From NCBI GenBank assembly GCA_964020155.1, contig OZ026567.1, forward strand, positions 3,350,850-3,414,849: a stretch of DNA of 64,000 nt, read 5' to 3'. The notes under the pieces were generated by a model. That model was not told the DNA's origin and made no database searches. It saw only the letters and a list, made by a program, of their open reading frames with translations. The position numbers were made by a program, and so were the translations under genes. The DNA is from Chondrilla cf. caribensis (taxonomy: Eukaryota > Porifera > Demospongiae > Chondrillida > Chondrillidae). Below, one piece after another: positions 1-10,534 of the stretch (the stretch's first letter is position 1; each line of letters opens with the position of its first letter).

Positions 1-3000
1 TCTTACAGCAGCAGTACATGACCAGTACAGTCACTACTACTGTCAGTACAGTAGCCTCTATTTGTGTGAGCACTACAGCCAGACCCACTGACACTTCAAG
101 TGGTAGTGACTCTGTAGTGAAGGTAAAGTCACTGGTACTCACTGAAAGGTTCAACCCAGCCCAACACTGCATGTAGTGGAGTGTGGAGAAGTATACTTAC
201 CAGAACTAGGTGGTGATGGTGTTGAGCTGTCCTGTACATTGTTGTCTGGATTGGATTGAATTTGAGATAATGTAGCTATAGTATATAGCTATAGATTAAA
301 TATCAAAATTAACGAGTAAGAATAATGCTGAACCCAAGAACATGATCTACACCTACTCAGGTTGCAGATGGCCTACTCAGAACACACAAGTGTATTATAA
401 TGGAAAGAAAACATACCCAGTATGAACAAGCAGTAGGGTATGTGTAGGAATACACGGGGCTGGTGCCAAATCAAAGACATTTAGGTGTAAACCGTGTTCT
501 TAGGTTATGTAGTATTCTTACTTGTCAATCTTGACATTTGATTATCTGTAGCAACCCCTTCTCGATTTTATCATCATTTTCCCATATACTAGTGGTCCAA
601 ATTAGAGGACCCCGTCACTTCCTATTTAGCGCAAAGGTACTCGACCATTGTACGTACATCGATGTATGCTGAAACTTTTGCTCATGTTAGAATGTGTGTG
701 GAGCTATTTGAACATTAGGTAAAATGGCAATATCTGTACACCTTGGAGAATACAAGCCACCGTCCTACAATAGATGAAATCCTTCCCAAATTAGAGAACC
801 ACAATTGCTCCGCATTTATTGGGATAACTTACAAACAAAAGGGACCATCCAAGTCAAAGATGGTGTGCCCCACCCCTTACATCCACCTGTCTAACAAATG
901 TACCACGAATGAAGGAAAACAGGTAAGATACGAGTGAGAGCAGGTATCCCAAATTAGATGGTGTCCCAAAATAGAATCCAGACCCTAGTAATCTCTAAGA
1001 CTTGTAGTGATATGTTACCTCAGCGATCACACTATAGTGAACTAATCATATACCATACCTTCCTCGGGCTGTCCACTGAAATCCACATGTATCAATGGTA
1101 CAGTAACAGGTTTGGTGTATCCTGGTGGTTGATAGGCAGTCAGTAGGTAAGGAATGTGTTCTCTCCTACCATCACTACCATTTTCTTTCACAATGAACTG
1201 AAGGATGTCGTTAGCCTTTGTGTCAATGGTCTGAATAAGTGTGGCATTACCCTTCATATTTGTTGTAACTACTCTGTTTCCTGAACCAATTACAACATCT
1301 GGTACTGTTATGTCCCCTCCCACTTGTGAATACCCTTTTTCACTCTGTCTCCTCCAAACTGCCAGGTCAAGTGACAGATAGTCATCCCATGTTATCCCTG
1401 CTATTGTTGAATACGGTATGGTGACACTGTTGAGTGTCCCACTACATGTGAACATTAGTTCAGGATATAGGAAGCTCCCTCCATCAACATCAAGTACTTC
1501 ATAGCTGTCCCATTCCTCTACTGGTGGTATGGTTTGGGTGAATCCTCTCAGACAGGGATCTACAAAACAGATAGGTAGCACGGCAATGTACGACAATGTA
1601 CGACAATGTACAATGTAAACTCATACTATGTTAAAAAAGTACACATGTACGATACATGCTATGATCATTTAGAAAGTGAAAGTGATTAATTGGGCTTACT
1701 TGCATGCAGCAACTCCCATCGTTTTTGGACCATGAAGTCACGCAACTACTAATTTTCATTTGAAGCATTCTCAAGTGAACAGCTGTGGCGTTAAAGTTTA
1801 ATGATATGGTAGTCCCTGTCTACTACTAACATCTTGTGATTAATCAATTTTATTTGCACTTCTAACTATAAACAGCTATACTATTAAAATCAATTAACTA
1901 ATAATTGTCCCGGCACTACTAATGATGCATATAAATATCCTTGCATTGCTGTACAAACACGTACTGTCAGTACTGAGAACAAGTAGTATGTAATCTGACA
2001 AGCTGAGTAGGCCCCACAGTTTACATTAATAACTTCCACGTGCACTAAGTTTATGCTATGAATATAGTTTAGAACCAGAGTGTTTGTCTTTCAGTTCCAC
2101 ATTTACTTATGTACGTAGATATATAGGAGTATACCATAATCAGCCTGGAAGAAGCTGTGATGAATCTCCCATTACATTGGTATAATAATATTTGAGCAAA
2201 CTACAACACCAAAGCATTACTTATGTAAACCATGCCCACTGCTAAGAAGACCAAAGGAAGATAAAACCACAATTAGGCCACACCTGTTAATCAAATCTGA
2301 ACTATAGAAGGATTTACTCATGGAGGCCTTCTCAACCCTAAGATCTACTACAGTAAATGGTATCATGTGGCATGACATCAACTACCCATTCTAACCAAGC
2401 TTGAGAACCTCCCTATGTGAACATTCTTGGAAATACTCACAACATACAGAAGTTCTATAATATTATACAAAGGTTATGTTGTCATGGAAACCAGTACCAT
2501 TTATATGAGTAGCGTGTCTTTCCCATCCTTTCTGGTATTCAACTGTCCTTTCATGGTGGTATTGTAAGGAACCCACCTGGAGTAAGTCCTTACAAATGTG
2601 ATTTTAATGTGTACAAACTTTGGAGAATTTGCACACTGTCGAGTTTCTCATTCAATCAAAGTGTGTTTTCATAACCCATGATACTAATTTGTACACTAGT
2701 GGGCACCTGAACTATTGAATCAGATTTGATAAGGCATATAAAAACTGTGTTAGTGACAATGCCACCTGCATGAGCAAATCCCTACATGTGTGATGTAACA
2801 GTTGTCCTTATGAAGGTTTCGAGACATCCAACAGGTGTTTCCATGTCAAGGGAAGGAAATTTGGACATTGGCACATCTGGAAAACTGTACTTATATGGCC
2901 ATGGCTTGAACCAAGTTTTATAATTGAAATCTATTCATTGATTTAATTCCCTTTCAAGTTCTATTTAATCAAGGTAGCTATAATTATAAGCACCTCACAG

Positions 3001-3899
3001 TGCATGGAGAATCTAAACAGTGACCTGGGTTCACACTTCACATGAAATGTGTCTGGATTAGTTCATTGAATACATTGATATATTTATCACTCAACAAAGC
3101 CTTTACGGTCAAAATTCTAAGCCCAATTTCTGATTCTCAGCATTTCAAATTAACGATTTTTTACACAATAGAAATTTGAATAAATTCACTGTTGTGTTGC
3201 ATAGGAACCCGTGCACCCACACAATAAGCACACATACGCGTGCGCGCACACACACACACACATATACCGTATGCACTTTAATTAACTTCCATAGGGTTAA
3301 ATTTTCACAGTTCTCGTGGGTCAGCAGTCATCTAGGGAAGTTTCATCTTGCAAAAATTAGACCAGACAGGCAACGGGTGTGTGGTTACGTCACAAACCAC
3401 GAAAATGAAAAGGTTAAAATCGTGAAAACTGATGTATACGGTTTATTATATATATACGTATTTCCATTGGGCATAACATAACGGAACTATTGATTTGTCA
3501 TCCTAACTAACTACAGATCACAGATCCCCCATACATGTCTTGTTTTGCTGGTACAACTGAGAGGTTGTCCCCATTGTTGAAAGTTTTCCTATAGTCAAAG
3601 TAATTCAGCTACCCATAAACCTCAGATCAACGAAGGGTGTTTGTGGTTATCTGGTAAACCATGAATTATTGCTCACTTAGTCTTTTAACACAGCAGTGAT
3701 GTCAATATACAGTACATACTGCATCTGACCGATAGTGCATATGCCCCAGGAATTCTAACTACGGTTCCTGTCCATCTCTACAGCTTAAAACTCCAGTCCT
3801 CTTTCCCTCACCTGAACTAGCCAGACTTCTCAAAAAGCACTCTGTATTCAGAGCCAGGAATATCAGTAGGTGATGAAGTTGAACAGTTGTCATGCTCAT
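1..3899 (-). CDS. R1: receptor-like membrane protein, kinase-less group (3' end outside window)
   Basis: Exons in transcript order: signal peptide 3812-3899, ectodomain 1059-1559, stalk 201-245, membrane exon from 141 leftward past the window edge. The first exon starts MSMTTVQLHHLLIF and ends in a phase 1 donor. The 166-codon ectodomain starts DPCLRGF and carries the family signature FTCSGTLNSV. The membrane exon encodes a long Val/Leu/Thr span followed by MYCCCKT, as in R2 to R5. The linker exon found in R2 to R5 is missing, and the stalk exon is 45 nt instead of 47. Spliced directly to the ectodomain it is open and in phase. Because the tail lies outside the window, its membership of the kinase-less group rests on the near identity of its membrane exon. 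Ligand and function are unknown. Confidence 0.8.
2262..3512 (+). repeat. Direct repeat, copy 1 (about 1.25 kb)
   Basis: This block is nearly the same as 4075-5296, in the same orientation. Both begin with taaaaccacaa and run through a CA tract and a small terminal-inverted-repeat element to a shared end near tcctaac. Differences are scattered substitutions and small indels. Copy 1 lies in R1 intron 1 and copy 2 lies upstream of R1, so the pair brackets the R1 first exon and promoter. No coding potential is supported; a small open frame at 4133-4369 falls within copy 2 and its equivalent in copy 1 is broken. Confidence 0.85.
3263..3446. mobile_element. MITE with TACCGTA-type terminal inverted repeats
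   Basis: The left end reads tataccgtatgcac and the right end reads gatgtatacggttta, which are inverted versions of each other. The interior has no open frame and contains paired gttaaattttc / gaaaatg-type motifs. It sits directly after a CA tract. A second copy at 5060-5237 lies in the duplicated block, so the element predates the duplication. The superfamily cannot be fixed from these ends. Confidence 0.65.
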
Positions 3900-4070
3900 T
3901 CCAGCAAAACTACCTACACTACTGGTAGCCTTTTCAATCCTTCAAAACTGTTTCCTCTACTCCAGACTGCAGTATATATCCTGCTGTGGATGGTACCACA
4001 CGTGCTGATGTGTGCTGTAGCCACATATATGTAGTGCACTCCTGTAATGCACACTTGTATGGGTTATGTA
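3673..4070 (-). repeat. Promoter and first-exon block shared with R8 (copy at 49491-49890)
   Basis: About 400 bp containing intron start, signal-peptide exon and upstream region are nearly identical to 49491-49890, the same part of gene R8. The similarity covers coding and non-coding bases alike and stops on the right where the 4075 direct repeat begins. It indicates a recent segmental copy or gene conversion between two genes some 45 kb apart. Confidence 0.85.
3973..3979 (-). promoter_or_regulatory. Possible TATA box of R1
   Basis: A tatatat run lies about 75 bp upstream of the R1 start codon, inside the block shared with R8. In R8 the same place reads tgtatat. Spacing is compatible with a core promoter and a short leader, but no transcript data support it. 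Confidence 0.3.
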
Positions 4071-4074
4071 CCCT

Positions 4075-5026
4075 TAAAACCACAATAAGGCCACACCTGT
4101 TAATCAAATCTGAATTTTAGAGGGATTTACTCATGGAGGCCTTCTCAACCCTAAGATCTACTACAGTAAATGGTATCATGTGGCATGATATAACCACCCA
4201 TTCTAACCAAGCTGGAGAACCTCCCTATGTGAACATTCTTGGGAATACTCACAACATACAGAAGTTCTACAAAGGTTATGTTGTCATGGAAATCAGTACC
4301 ATTTATATGGGTACTGTGTCTGTCCTATCCTTTCTGGTATTCAACTGTCCTTTCATGGTGGTATTGTAAGGAACCCACCTGGAATAAGTCCCTACGAATG
4401 TGATTTACCACATTTGTACGAACTTTGGAGAATTTACACACTGTTGAGTTCCTCATCCAATCAATGTATGTTTTCATATCCCATGATACTAATTTGTACA
4501 CTAGTGGGCACCTGAACTATAGAATCAGATTGATAAGGCATATAGGGACCAAACTGTGTTAGTGACAATGCCACCTGCATGAGCAAATCCCTACATGTGT
4601 GATGCAACAGTTGTCCTTATGAAGGTTTCGAGACATCCAACAGGTGTTTCCATGTCAAGGGAAGGAAATTTGGACATTGGCACATCTGGAAAACTGTACT
4701 TATATGGCCACGGCTTGAACCAAGTTTTATAATTGAAATCTATTCATTGATTTTATTCGCTTTCAAGTTCTATTTAATCAAGGTAGCTATAATTATAAGC
4801 ACCTCACAGTGCATGGAGAATCTAAACAGTGACCTGGGTTCACACTTCCCATGAATTGTGTCTGGATTAGTTCATTGAATACATTTATCACTTGATGAAG
4901 CCTTTACAGTCAAAATTTCAAGCTAAATTTTTGAATCTCAGTATTTCAAATTAACCATTTTTTACACAATAGAAATTTGAATAAATTCACTGTTGTGTTG
5001 CATAGGAACCCTCGCACCCACACAAT

Positions 5027-5064
<38 letters not shown>

Positions 5065-5296
5065 CGTATACACTTTATCACGGGGTTAAATTTTCGCAGT
5101 TTTTGTGGATCAGCAGCCATCTGCGGTACAGTTTCATCTCACAAAAATTTTGACCAGATAGGCAACGAGTGTGTGGTTACGTCACAAACTACGAAAATGA
5201 AAACGTGAATATTGCGAAAACTGACGTATGCGGTATATATTACATTCATTTGGCATAACATAATGCAACCATTGATTTGTCATCCTAACCAACTAT
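4075..5296 (+). repeat. Direct repeat, copy 2 (about 1.22 kb)
   Basis: Second copy of the 2262-3512 block, upstream of R1. It contains a longer pure CA tract at 5030-5059 and the second copy of the TACCGTA-type MITE. It begins exactly where the sequence shared between R1 and R8 promoters ends, so it was probably inserted or duplicated into that upstream region. Confidence 0.85.
5060..5237. mobile_element. MITE with TACCGTA-type terminal inverted repeats, second copy
   Basis: Same element as 3263-3446, with ends ataccgtatacac and gacgtatgcggtata. Internal motifs include gttaaattttcgc near the left and gcgaaaactgacg near the right, so the terminal inverted repeat extends beyond the outer 12 bases. 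No coding capacity. Confidence 0.65.
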
Positions 5297-6098
5297 ATTG
5301 TTATGTTGTATTAAAATGCTCTCTGGAGTTCATTTGTTATAAATAAATATGTATACCAGCATGCATCTCGAAATCATAAACACGCTGGTCCCATCATCCC
5401 AACTGCCATATTCTAGCTGGCCTTCTGTCAAAGGTTACAATATCAACTATCGAATGTATATAAGAACACTACATACAGTGTATTCTCATTGATCTGCTAC
5501 CACTGCATCTGCCAAAAATTTAATCATCCACCATTTCCCAGCCAGTACCAATGTAATCTATAGTGCATAATGTATATCCAGTTAATCTGCCAAACTCACT
5601 AATACACCATACTTTTGATAATGAATTGCAGCAGTACTCAATGTACTCAGTGTGATAGATGGTACTGCTTTTTTAGACTCAGTATATTGAGTAGTTTGAT
5701 GTGTATAGTACCAAACATGTGGCAATCTATGTCATGTTGGTATTCCATATTGCAATGTGTCATTGAATGCAGCTATTCACTATTTGGTGCCTATTTGTCA
5801 TGTAATGTATTTGTAGGGGTAATGGATTGTTCTATTACTTCATGTTGTAACAGTGTTGTCCATGTGTATGTCCTTGTATGTACATTGACATTGTATGTCT
5901 GTGCATGTGTTGTGATAGATAGTGCTTGTATTTGTGAGGATTCTGCTTGTGTATCATTTCACCTTTAGTATTATATCATCTTTGTGTTAAAGTGAGCACC
6001 ACCCCTATAGTCACCTGTCTTTGAGTAACTACTGCATATCACTTTATTATCACTTTACTATGTCTGGACGTTCAGTCTCCATTGTGCTTTAACACTTA
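5297..6098. other. Intergenic region, no supported gene
   Basis: Between the upstream repeat of R1 and a Harbinger relic. The only sizeable open frame, at 5615-5968 on the plus strand, is Cys-rich and hydrophobic, starts without a recognisable signal, and has no sibling elsewhere in the window. I do not call it a gene. Confidence 0.5.
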
Positions 6099-6373
6099 TA
6101 CCCTGTTTACATGGCCCAGTTAGGTGTGAAAACCACAGGGCCAGGGCTGATGACCTGGGCCTGTGGTTTGTCTGGCCCGGTTTACACTCAATTTTTTGAC
6201 ATTCCTGTTAACTGGGCCACAGACTACCTTCAATGATATTCATAGCAATGTAATGATATTCACAGTGATTGAATATGGCCTGGTTCCTCCTAGAGCCCTC
6301 CAACAACAACTGGGATCTCCTCATCGGACCACACACTGATCAAGCAGAACACGTCTTCGTTAGTCCAAGACAT
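6099..6373 (-). mobile_element. Harbinger relic: terminal repeat plus broken Myb/SANT-like start
   Basis: At 6096 the sequence TTA is followed by taccctgtttacatgg, closely matching the terminal sequence of the Harbinger copy in R4 (taccgtttacacatgg after TTA, read from 19383 leftwards). On the minus strand an ATG at 6373 begins MSWTNEDVFCLISVW, typical of the Myb/SANT-like DNA-binding partner of Harbinger transposases (W, acidic run, then ISVW). The frame breaks near 6295, and a second frame continues with GSRRNQAIF, another family hallmark. No transposase part remains. Its orientation toward the terminal repeat is opposite to that in the R4 copy, so the relic is rearranged or represents the other end. 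Confidence 0.6.
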
Positions 6374-7196
6374 TTTGTGCGAAAATAGAGTTGTTACGAG
6401 ACAGAGGATAAAGGAGAATCGGTTTAACGCTAAAATTCACTTCACTAAAGTTTAGATTCGCACATTTCAAGGTGAAATGGTTTCTTCCCAACGGCAACTG
6501 GCTAATTTGATTTTAAAGACCTCATACACTTGTAGCACCCTGGAGTCTACTATGGTTATTAAAGTGCCTTTGCTAGAGACAGCATTCCTGGTGAGGTCAA
6601 CGTTCGAACTCAAACTCAATCAATATGATTTAATATGATCAAGCCCATGCCGGGGGAGATGGTTGTAAGGTTCATACAACCCCCTCCTTACAGACCCCTT
6701 CTTTCCTTGTAATTACTTTCTGGCCCTTCGAAGTAGTGCCATGGTCTATGTAGATGAGGGTTATTAGATGCAATGTTGTTCGAAATTATCTCACTCTCTC
6801 ACTGTACTACTGCAGTATTGTGTGTTTTGAGTACCCAACCTCCATTTTGTGATGATGTCATGCTTTCAGTACTACAGTAATGGGTTAGTGTTCTAAGAGT
6901 CATATATACCCTCCCTGTCATTTAGCTTTTCATGAAGACATTGTAAAATGTTAACTGTGTCATACTTTGTCATAAGGAAGTTTTCAATATCTGGGCCAAA
7001 AAAGAACTGAAACCAAGTGTCCATGCAACTTTACAACTGTCATATTTAAATGAAACATTTTTATAGCAATAACAACATACAGCAACATACAAAATACAGT
7101 ATAGTATCCCCAAGGATGGCATGCACACATGTTAACATCATAATTATTAGTATATAGTACAATGGCTATATTACATCAATTAACATTGTATTGCTA
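6374..7196. other. Intergenic region downstream of R2, no supported gene
   Basis: Unique AT-rich sequence with no open frame that resembles a family. It may include further decayed Harbinger sequence. It ends at the stop codon of R2. Confidence 0.4.
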
Positions 7197-9265
7197 TTAA
7201 ACATACACAGGTACATAGTTAGGAGGAGGCTGCTTTTTACCATCATTTGTTTCTACATGAACTGGTCCGGTTTCATTCTGCTGTCCTGCCTCAAGTGTCT
7301 TGCTCACTTGATCACCTGGCTCATAGGCTGGAGAAGGCCGCATTACAACATCACCTCCAAGCCTTCTACCAAAACCTATCAATTCATCGTAATCATGGTC
7401 AATATCATTTCCCTGTCCCACCTCAAGTGTCCTGGTCTTCTTCACTCGTACAGTCTTACAGCAGCAGTACATGACCAGTACAGTCACTACTACTGTCAGT
7501 ACAGTAGCCTCTATTTGTGTGAGCACTACAGCCAGACCCACTGACACTCCAAGTGGTAGGGACTCTGTAGTGAAGGTAAAGTCACTGGTACTCACTGAAA
7601 GGTTCCACCCAGCCCAGCACTGCATGTAGTGGTGTGTGGAGAAGTACTTACCAGAACTAGGTGGTGATGGTGTTGAGCTGTCCTGTGTACATGGTTGTCT
7701 GGATTGACAAAAGTCCCACACTTTATTCTTAATTTTTATTATCAATAAGCATTATGCTCACATATTACATATTTACACATAGCCCCACTTATCTATATAC
7801 TGGATATGTGTGCATCTACATTGTTACAATGTGTGTGTGTACGTGTGTGCGTGCGTATGTGTGTGTGCGCGTGCATGTGCGTGTGCACATGTGTGTGTGC
7901 GTGTGTGTGTGCGTGTGTGTGCGACAAACATCCCAACCTTGATAATGTGGAAGGTGATGGAATGACACTTGATGTAACTGTAAGTGAAATACACACAGAT
8001 GATATTTCATCCATTTCACAGAGCTGTTTTGACTGTACCATGTAATAAGTGTGAACCCTTTCTGTAAAATTATATGTAGTATACATAATCTAAACCTAGC
8101 AATTATTAAATATCACTATACTTCAATATTTACTAGACTAAGTAAGCTAGTAGCAGTTATATTGCTCAAATATCGTTCAGCTCTAGATCCCCTGGACTGT
8201 CAATCCCCTGGACTCGAATGATCATATTTCTCTTCAACTCTTAAGTAGATTCTGTGCATTTGTGTCGAATCTACTACCCAATTTTCAATCATCAGTGAAT
8301 ACCTGGCTGTATGTTTAACTTCTAGCCGGGTGATACTAAAAATTAAGGAAATAATAGAATAAATATTTTCATAATTCAAATTAGTACAATACATTACAGA
8401 CCCCTTGTAATTCCTTGATTGTAGCCTGCGCAGTGCAGTAGACTTCCATAGTTGAAGGTGATACGTAACATACATGGTGCATGTGGTGCATATAGTCAAA
8501 ATCAATAAGTAACTTCTCCTTATGTCATCCGTCAATCCATTATTCAATACTTTGGTCTTTACTGTTCAATGAGACTCACAATGCTATTGTAAGGTGACCT
8601 ATAGTACTGTCATGTGCCTATTACCTGATCATATTGAACCAATGATGCATGTATGGAGTCCATTCAAAGCTTGAGGATGTTATAGTTACAGTTACGTTAA
8701 ACATCCTATGCATATAATAAACCACAATTGCATTTTCTATTCACACATACAATGTGTGTGGGCGTCATTCTATGGTTTGTGTATGCCTCACACAGGTTTG
8801 AATGTCCATAGAATCGTATAGAACAGTGTATTCTTTATGAGTTAGAGAGGGTCCATGTTCAAGTGATCTTTTTCAAAACTAATTTCAAGGACTTAACTCT
8901 GGACTTGAAATCATTCATAACCAGTAGTGTATTCTCTATAACAATTAGTGCGGACCAATTTCAGGGACCATCTCGTATAGAAGATATAAGATATATAAGA
9001 TATAATAGCCAATTGTGGACATATCAATCTCTTTAGACACATAAAATTACTTCAAATGAGTCAAAGCAATATAATTGCCATTAGGACCAGTACTACTCTT
9101 GTCGGTGATTTGCCTTATAGTAGTCTATAGTTGAGTGGACTGTGTAACCACACTGGATTGAGATACTACCTCACCTGAATCTGCTCCAGTTCCTGGGAAG
9201 AATTTTGTAGTCACAACAAAGAGTATCAACAGATAATGCAAGGTGAACAACCGGCCCTCGGCCAT
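7197..9265 (-). CDS. R2: ectodomain-less, kinase-less short receptor-like protein (191 aa)
   Basis: Exons: signal peptide 9175-9265, linker 7938-7977, stalk 7652-7698, membrane plus tail 7197-7594. The signal peptide is MAEGRLFTLHYLLILF and so on, like R3 to R6. No ectodomain exon exists between 7978 and 9174. The signal exon leaves one base and the linker supplies two, so the shortened chain is in frame. The mature protein would be a short Ser/Pro/Thr stalk, one membrane span, the CCC juxtamembrane motif, and the longest tail of the group, with YDEL, YEPG and the C-terminal NYVPVYV. The 57 nt intron 7595-7651 is a multiple of three without a stop, so retention would still give a protein. It may be a functional truncated receptor or a decaying copy; the open tail argues for the former. 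Confidence 0.72.
7829..7922 (+). repeat. Imperfect (GT)n tract next to R2 linker exon
   Basis: GT-rich simple repeat with GC and AT interruptions. It ends 15 bases from the donor of the R2 linker exon (7938-7977); the transcript would carry (CA)n at this place. Open frames here on both strands are artefacts of the repeat. Confidence 0.85.
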
Positions 9266-9785
9266 TTCAGAAATAGTCGGGTATGAATGGGTTCTGTATA
9301 ATATATCCCTTAACATTGACCTGGGATGGCCAGTTATGAATCTGATTATCTGGCAATGAATGTAATTCCAATGCAACAGTCTGGAGTGGGAGGTTCGTTA
9401 CAGGAATTCCTAATGCAACAATTGTATGTGAGTAGTTTTTTTCGTGTCTCACACTTTCTGTCTACACGTCAATGATCACAATCATCAATAATTATTTCAT
9501 GGATTAATCAAATTAATAGTGATATCATAAAATGGATAATTTGTACTGACGTCACGGCAGTAATGTCATCTGTAGGGAGATCCTTTTTGATAGTACGGAA
9601 TTGTAGTAGAAAGTTATAGTGTAAGACTCCCTATGCTTGGGAGCCTAATGTGGTCTTCAAAGACCTTTGCTCAAGATGTGGTGTTTGATGGAGCTAACCC
9701 TGAAATTGAAGCCCAACCATGTGCCAAGACGGAAGGGAAATTATTAGCACAATATCATCTAACATCAAATTGTACATCCACATAC

Positions 9786-10325
9786 AATATATTTGGGTGT
9801 ATTTCAGAATTCAGTTCTCGACCCTAGTGACACCTTCAAGAAATATCAAGTTGACATGCCCCTCTGTAATTAGCTACACAGAAAAGTGCTAAGTGTTTTC
9901 CTCCCTATGCTTTTCTATGTATGGAAAGTATTGAGCACCTCTAAATGTAGTTAGGGTTACAAGCCATGTTAAGGGATAGGGACTTTTTCAGAATTTTGTT
10001 TCTGACCCTAGATAAGTCTGGATCAATTATTAGTGTGACATACACTCTGCCATGAGCTATGTCAAAATGTATTAATTATCTCCCTATCCTCTCCCATATA
10101 CATTGAAAATATTAAGCACCTCCAAGTAAGGGTTATAAGTCACATACACAGTTTGGGAGTGTTTCAGAATTCATTTCTCAACCCCAGCTGGACCTTGACC
10201 AAATATCAGTTTGACATGCCTCCACTGCCCATGCAGGGGCTACCTAAAATGGTGCTTAGTGCTTTTCCCTATTCTCTCCCATGCATCCATTCAAAATATG
10301 AAACACCTCCGAATGTAGCTACGTA
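9786..10325. repeat. Degenerate tandem repeat, three units of about 180 bp
   Basis: Three diverged units start near 9786, 9976 and 10148. Each carries tttcagaattc or a close variant, a block like gacctt...aaatatca..ttgacatgcc, a ctccctat...ctcccat motif, and a block like aatatt.agcacctccaa. The units sit between R3 and R2. No gene is supported in 9266-10534; a plus-strand open frame at 9633-9827 has no recognisable feature. Confidence 0.6.
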
Positions 10326-10534
10326 GGGAGTTAAGTGACATTGTCTTATTATGATATAGGCTTGTGTAGCCCTAATTTCATCTATTTTCATTTGATTGAC
10401 TACAGAGAACAGTACATATACAAACTGAAACTGAGTTCCAATACAACTCTCCAGCTGCCATAATTGAAGTTGATAACTTTCTAGAGCAATAGTACTATAC
10501 ATATGATAAGAACTGACATTTAAATATGTCAATA

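Noticed and set aside
1..1559. R1 as a frameshifted pseudogene, because its stalk exon lacks two bases compared with R2 to R5
   Set aside because: The linker exon is also absent, and direct splicing of ectodomain to the shortened stalk exon is fully in frame.
3176..3481. 101-codon plus-strand open frame
   Set aside because: It crosses a CA tract and a MITE, and its counterpart in the second repeat copy is not conserved as an open frame.
5615..5968. 117-codon Cys-rich plus-strand open frame
   Set aside because: No recognisable domain, no paralogue, and low-complexity TGT-rich composition; likely chance.
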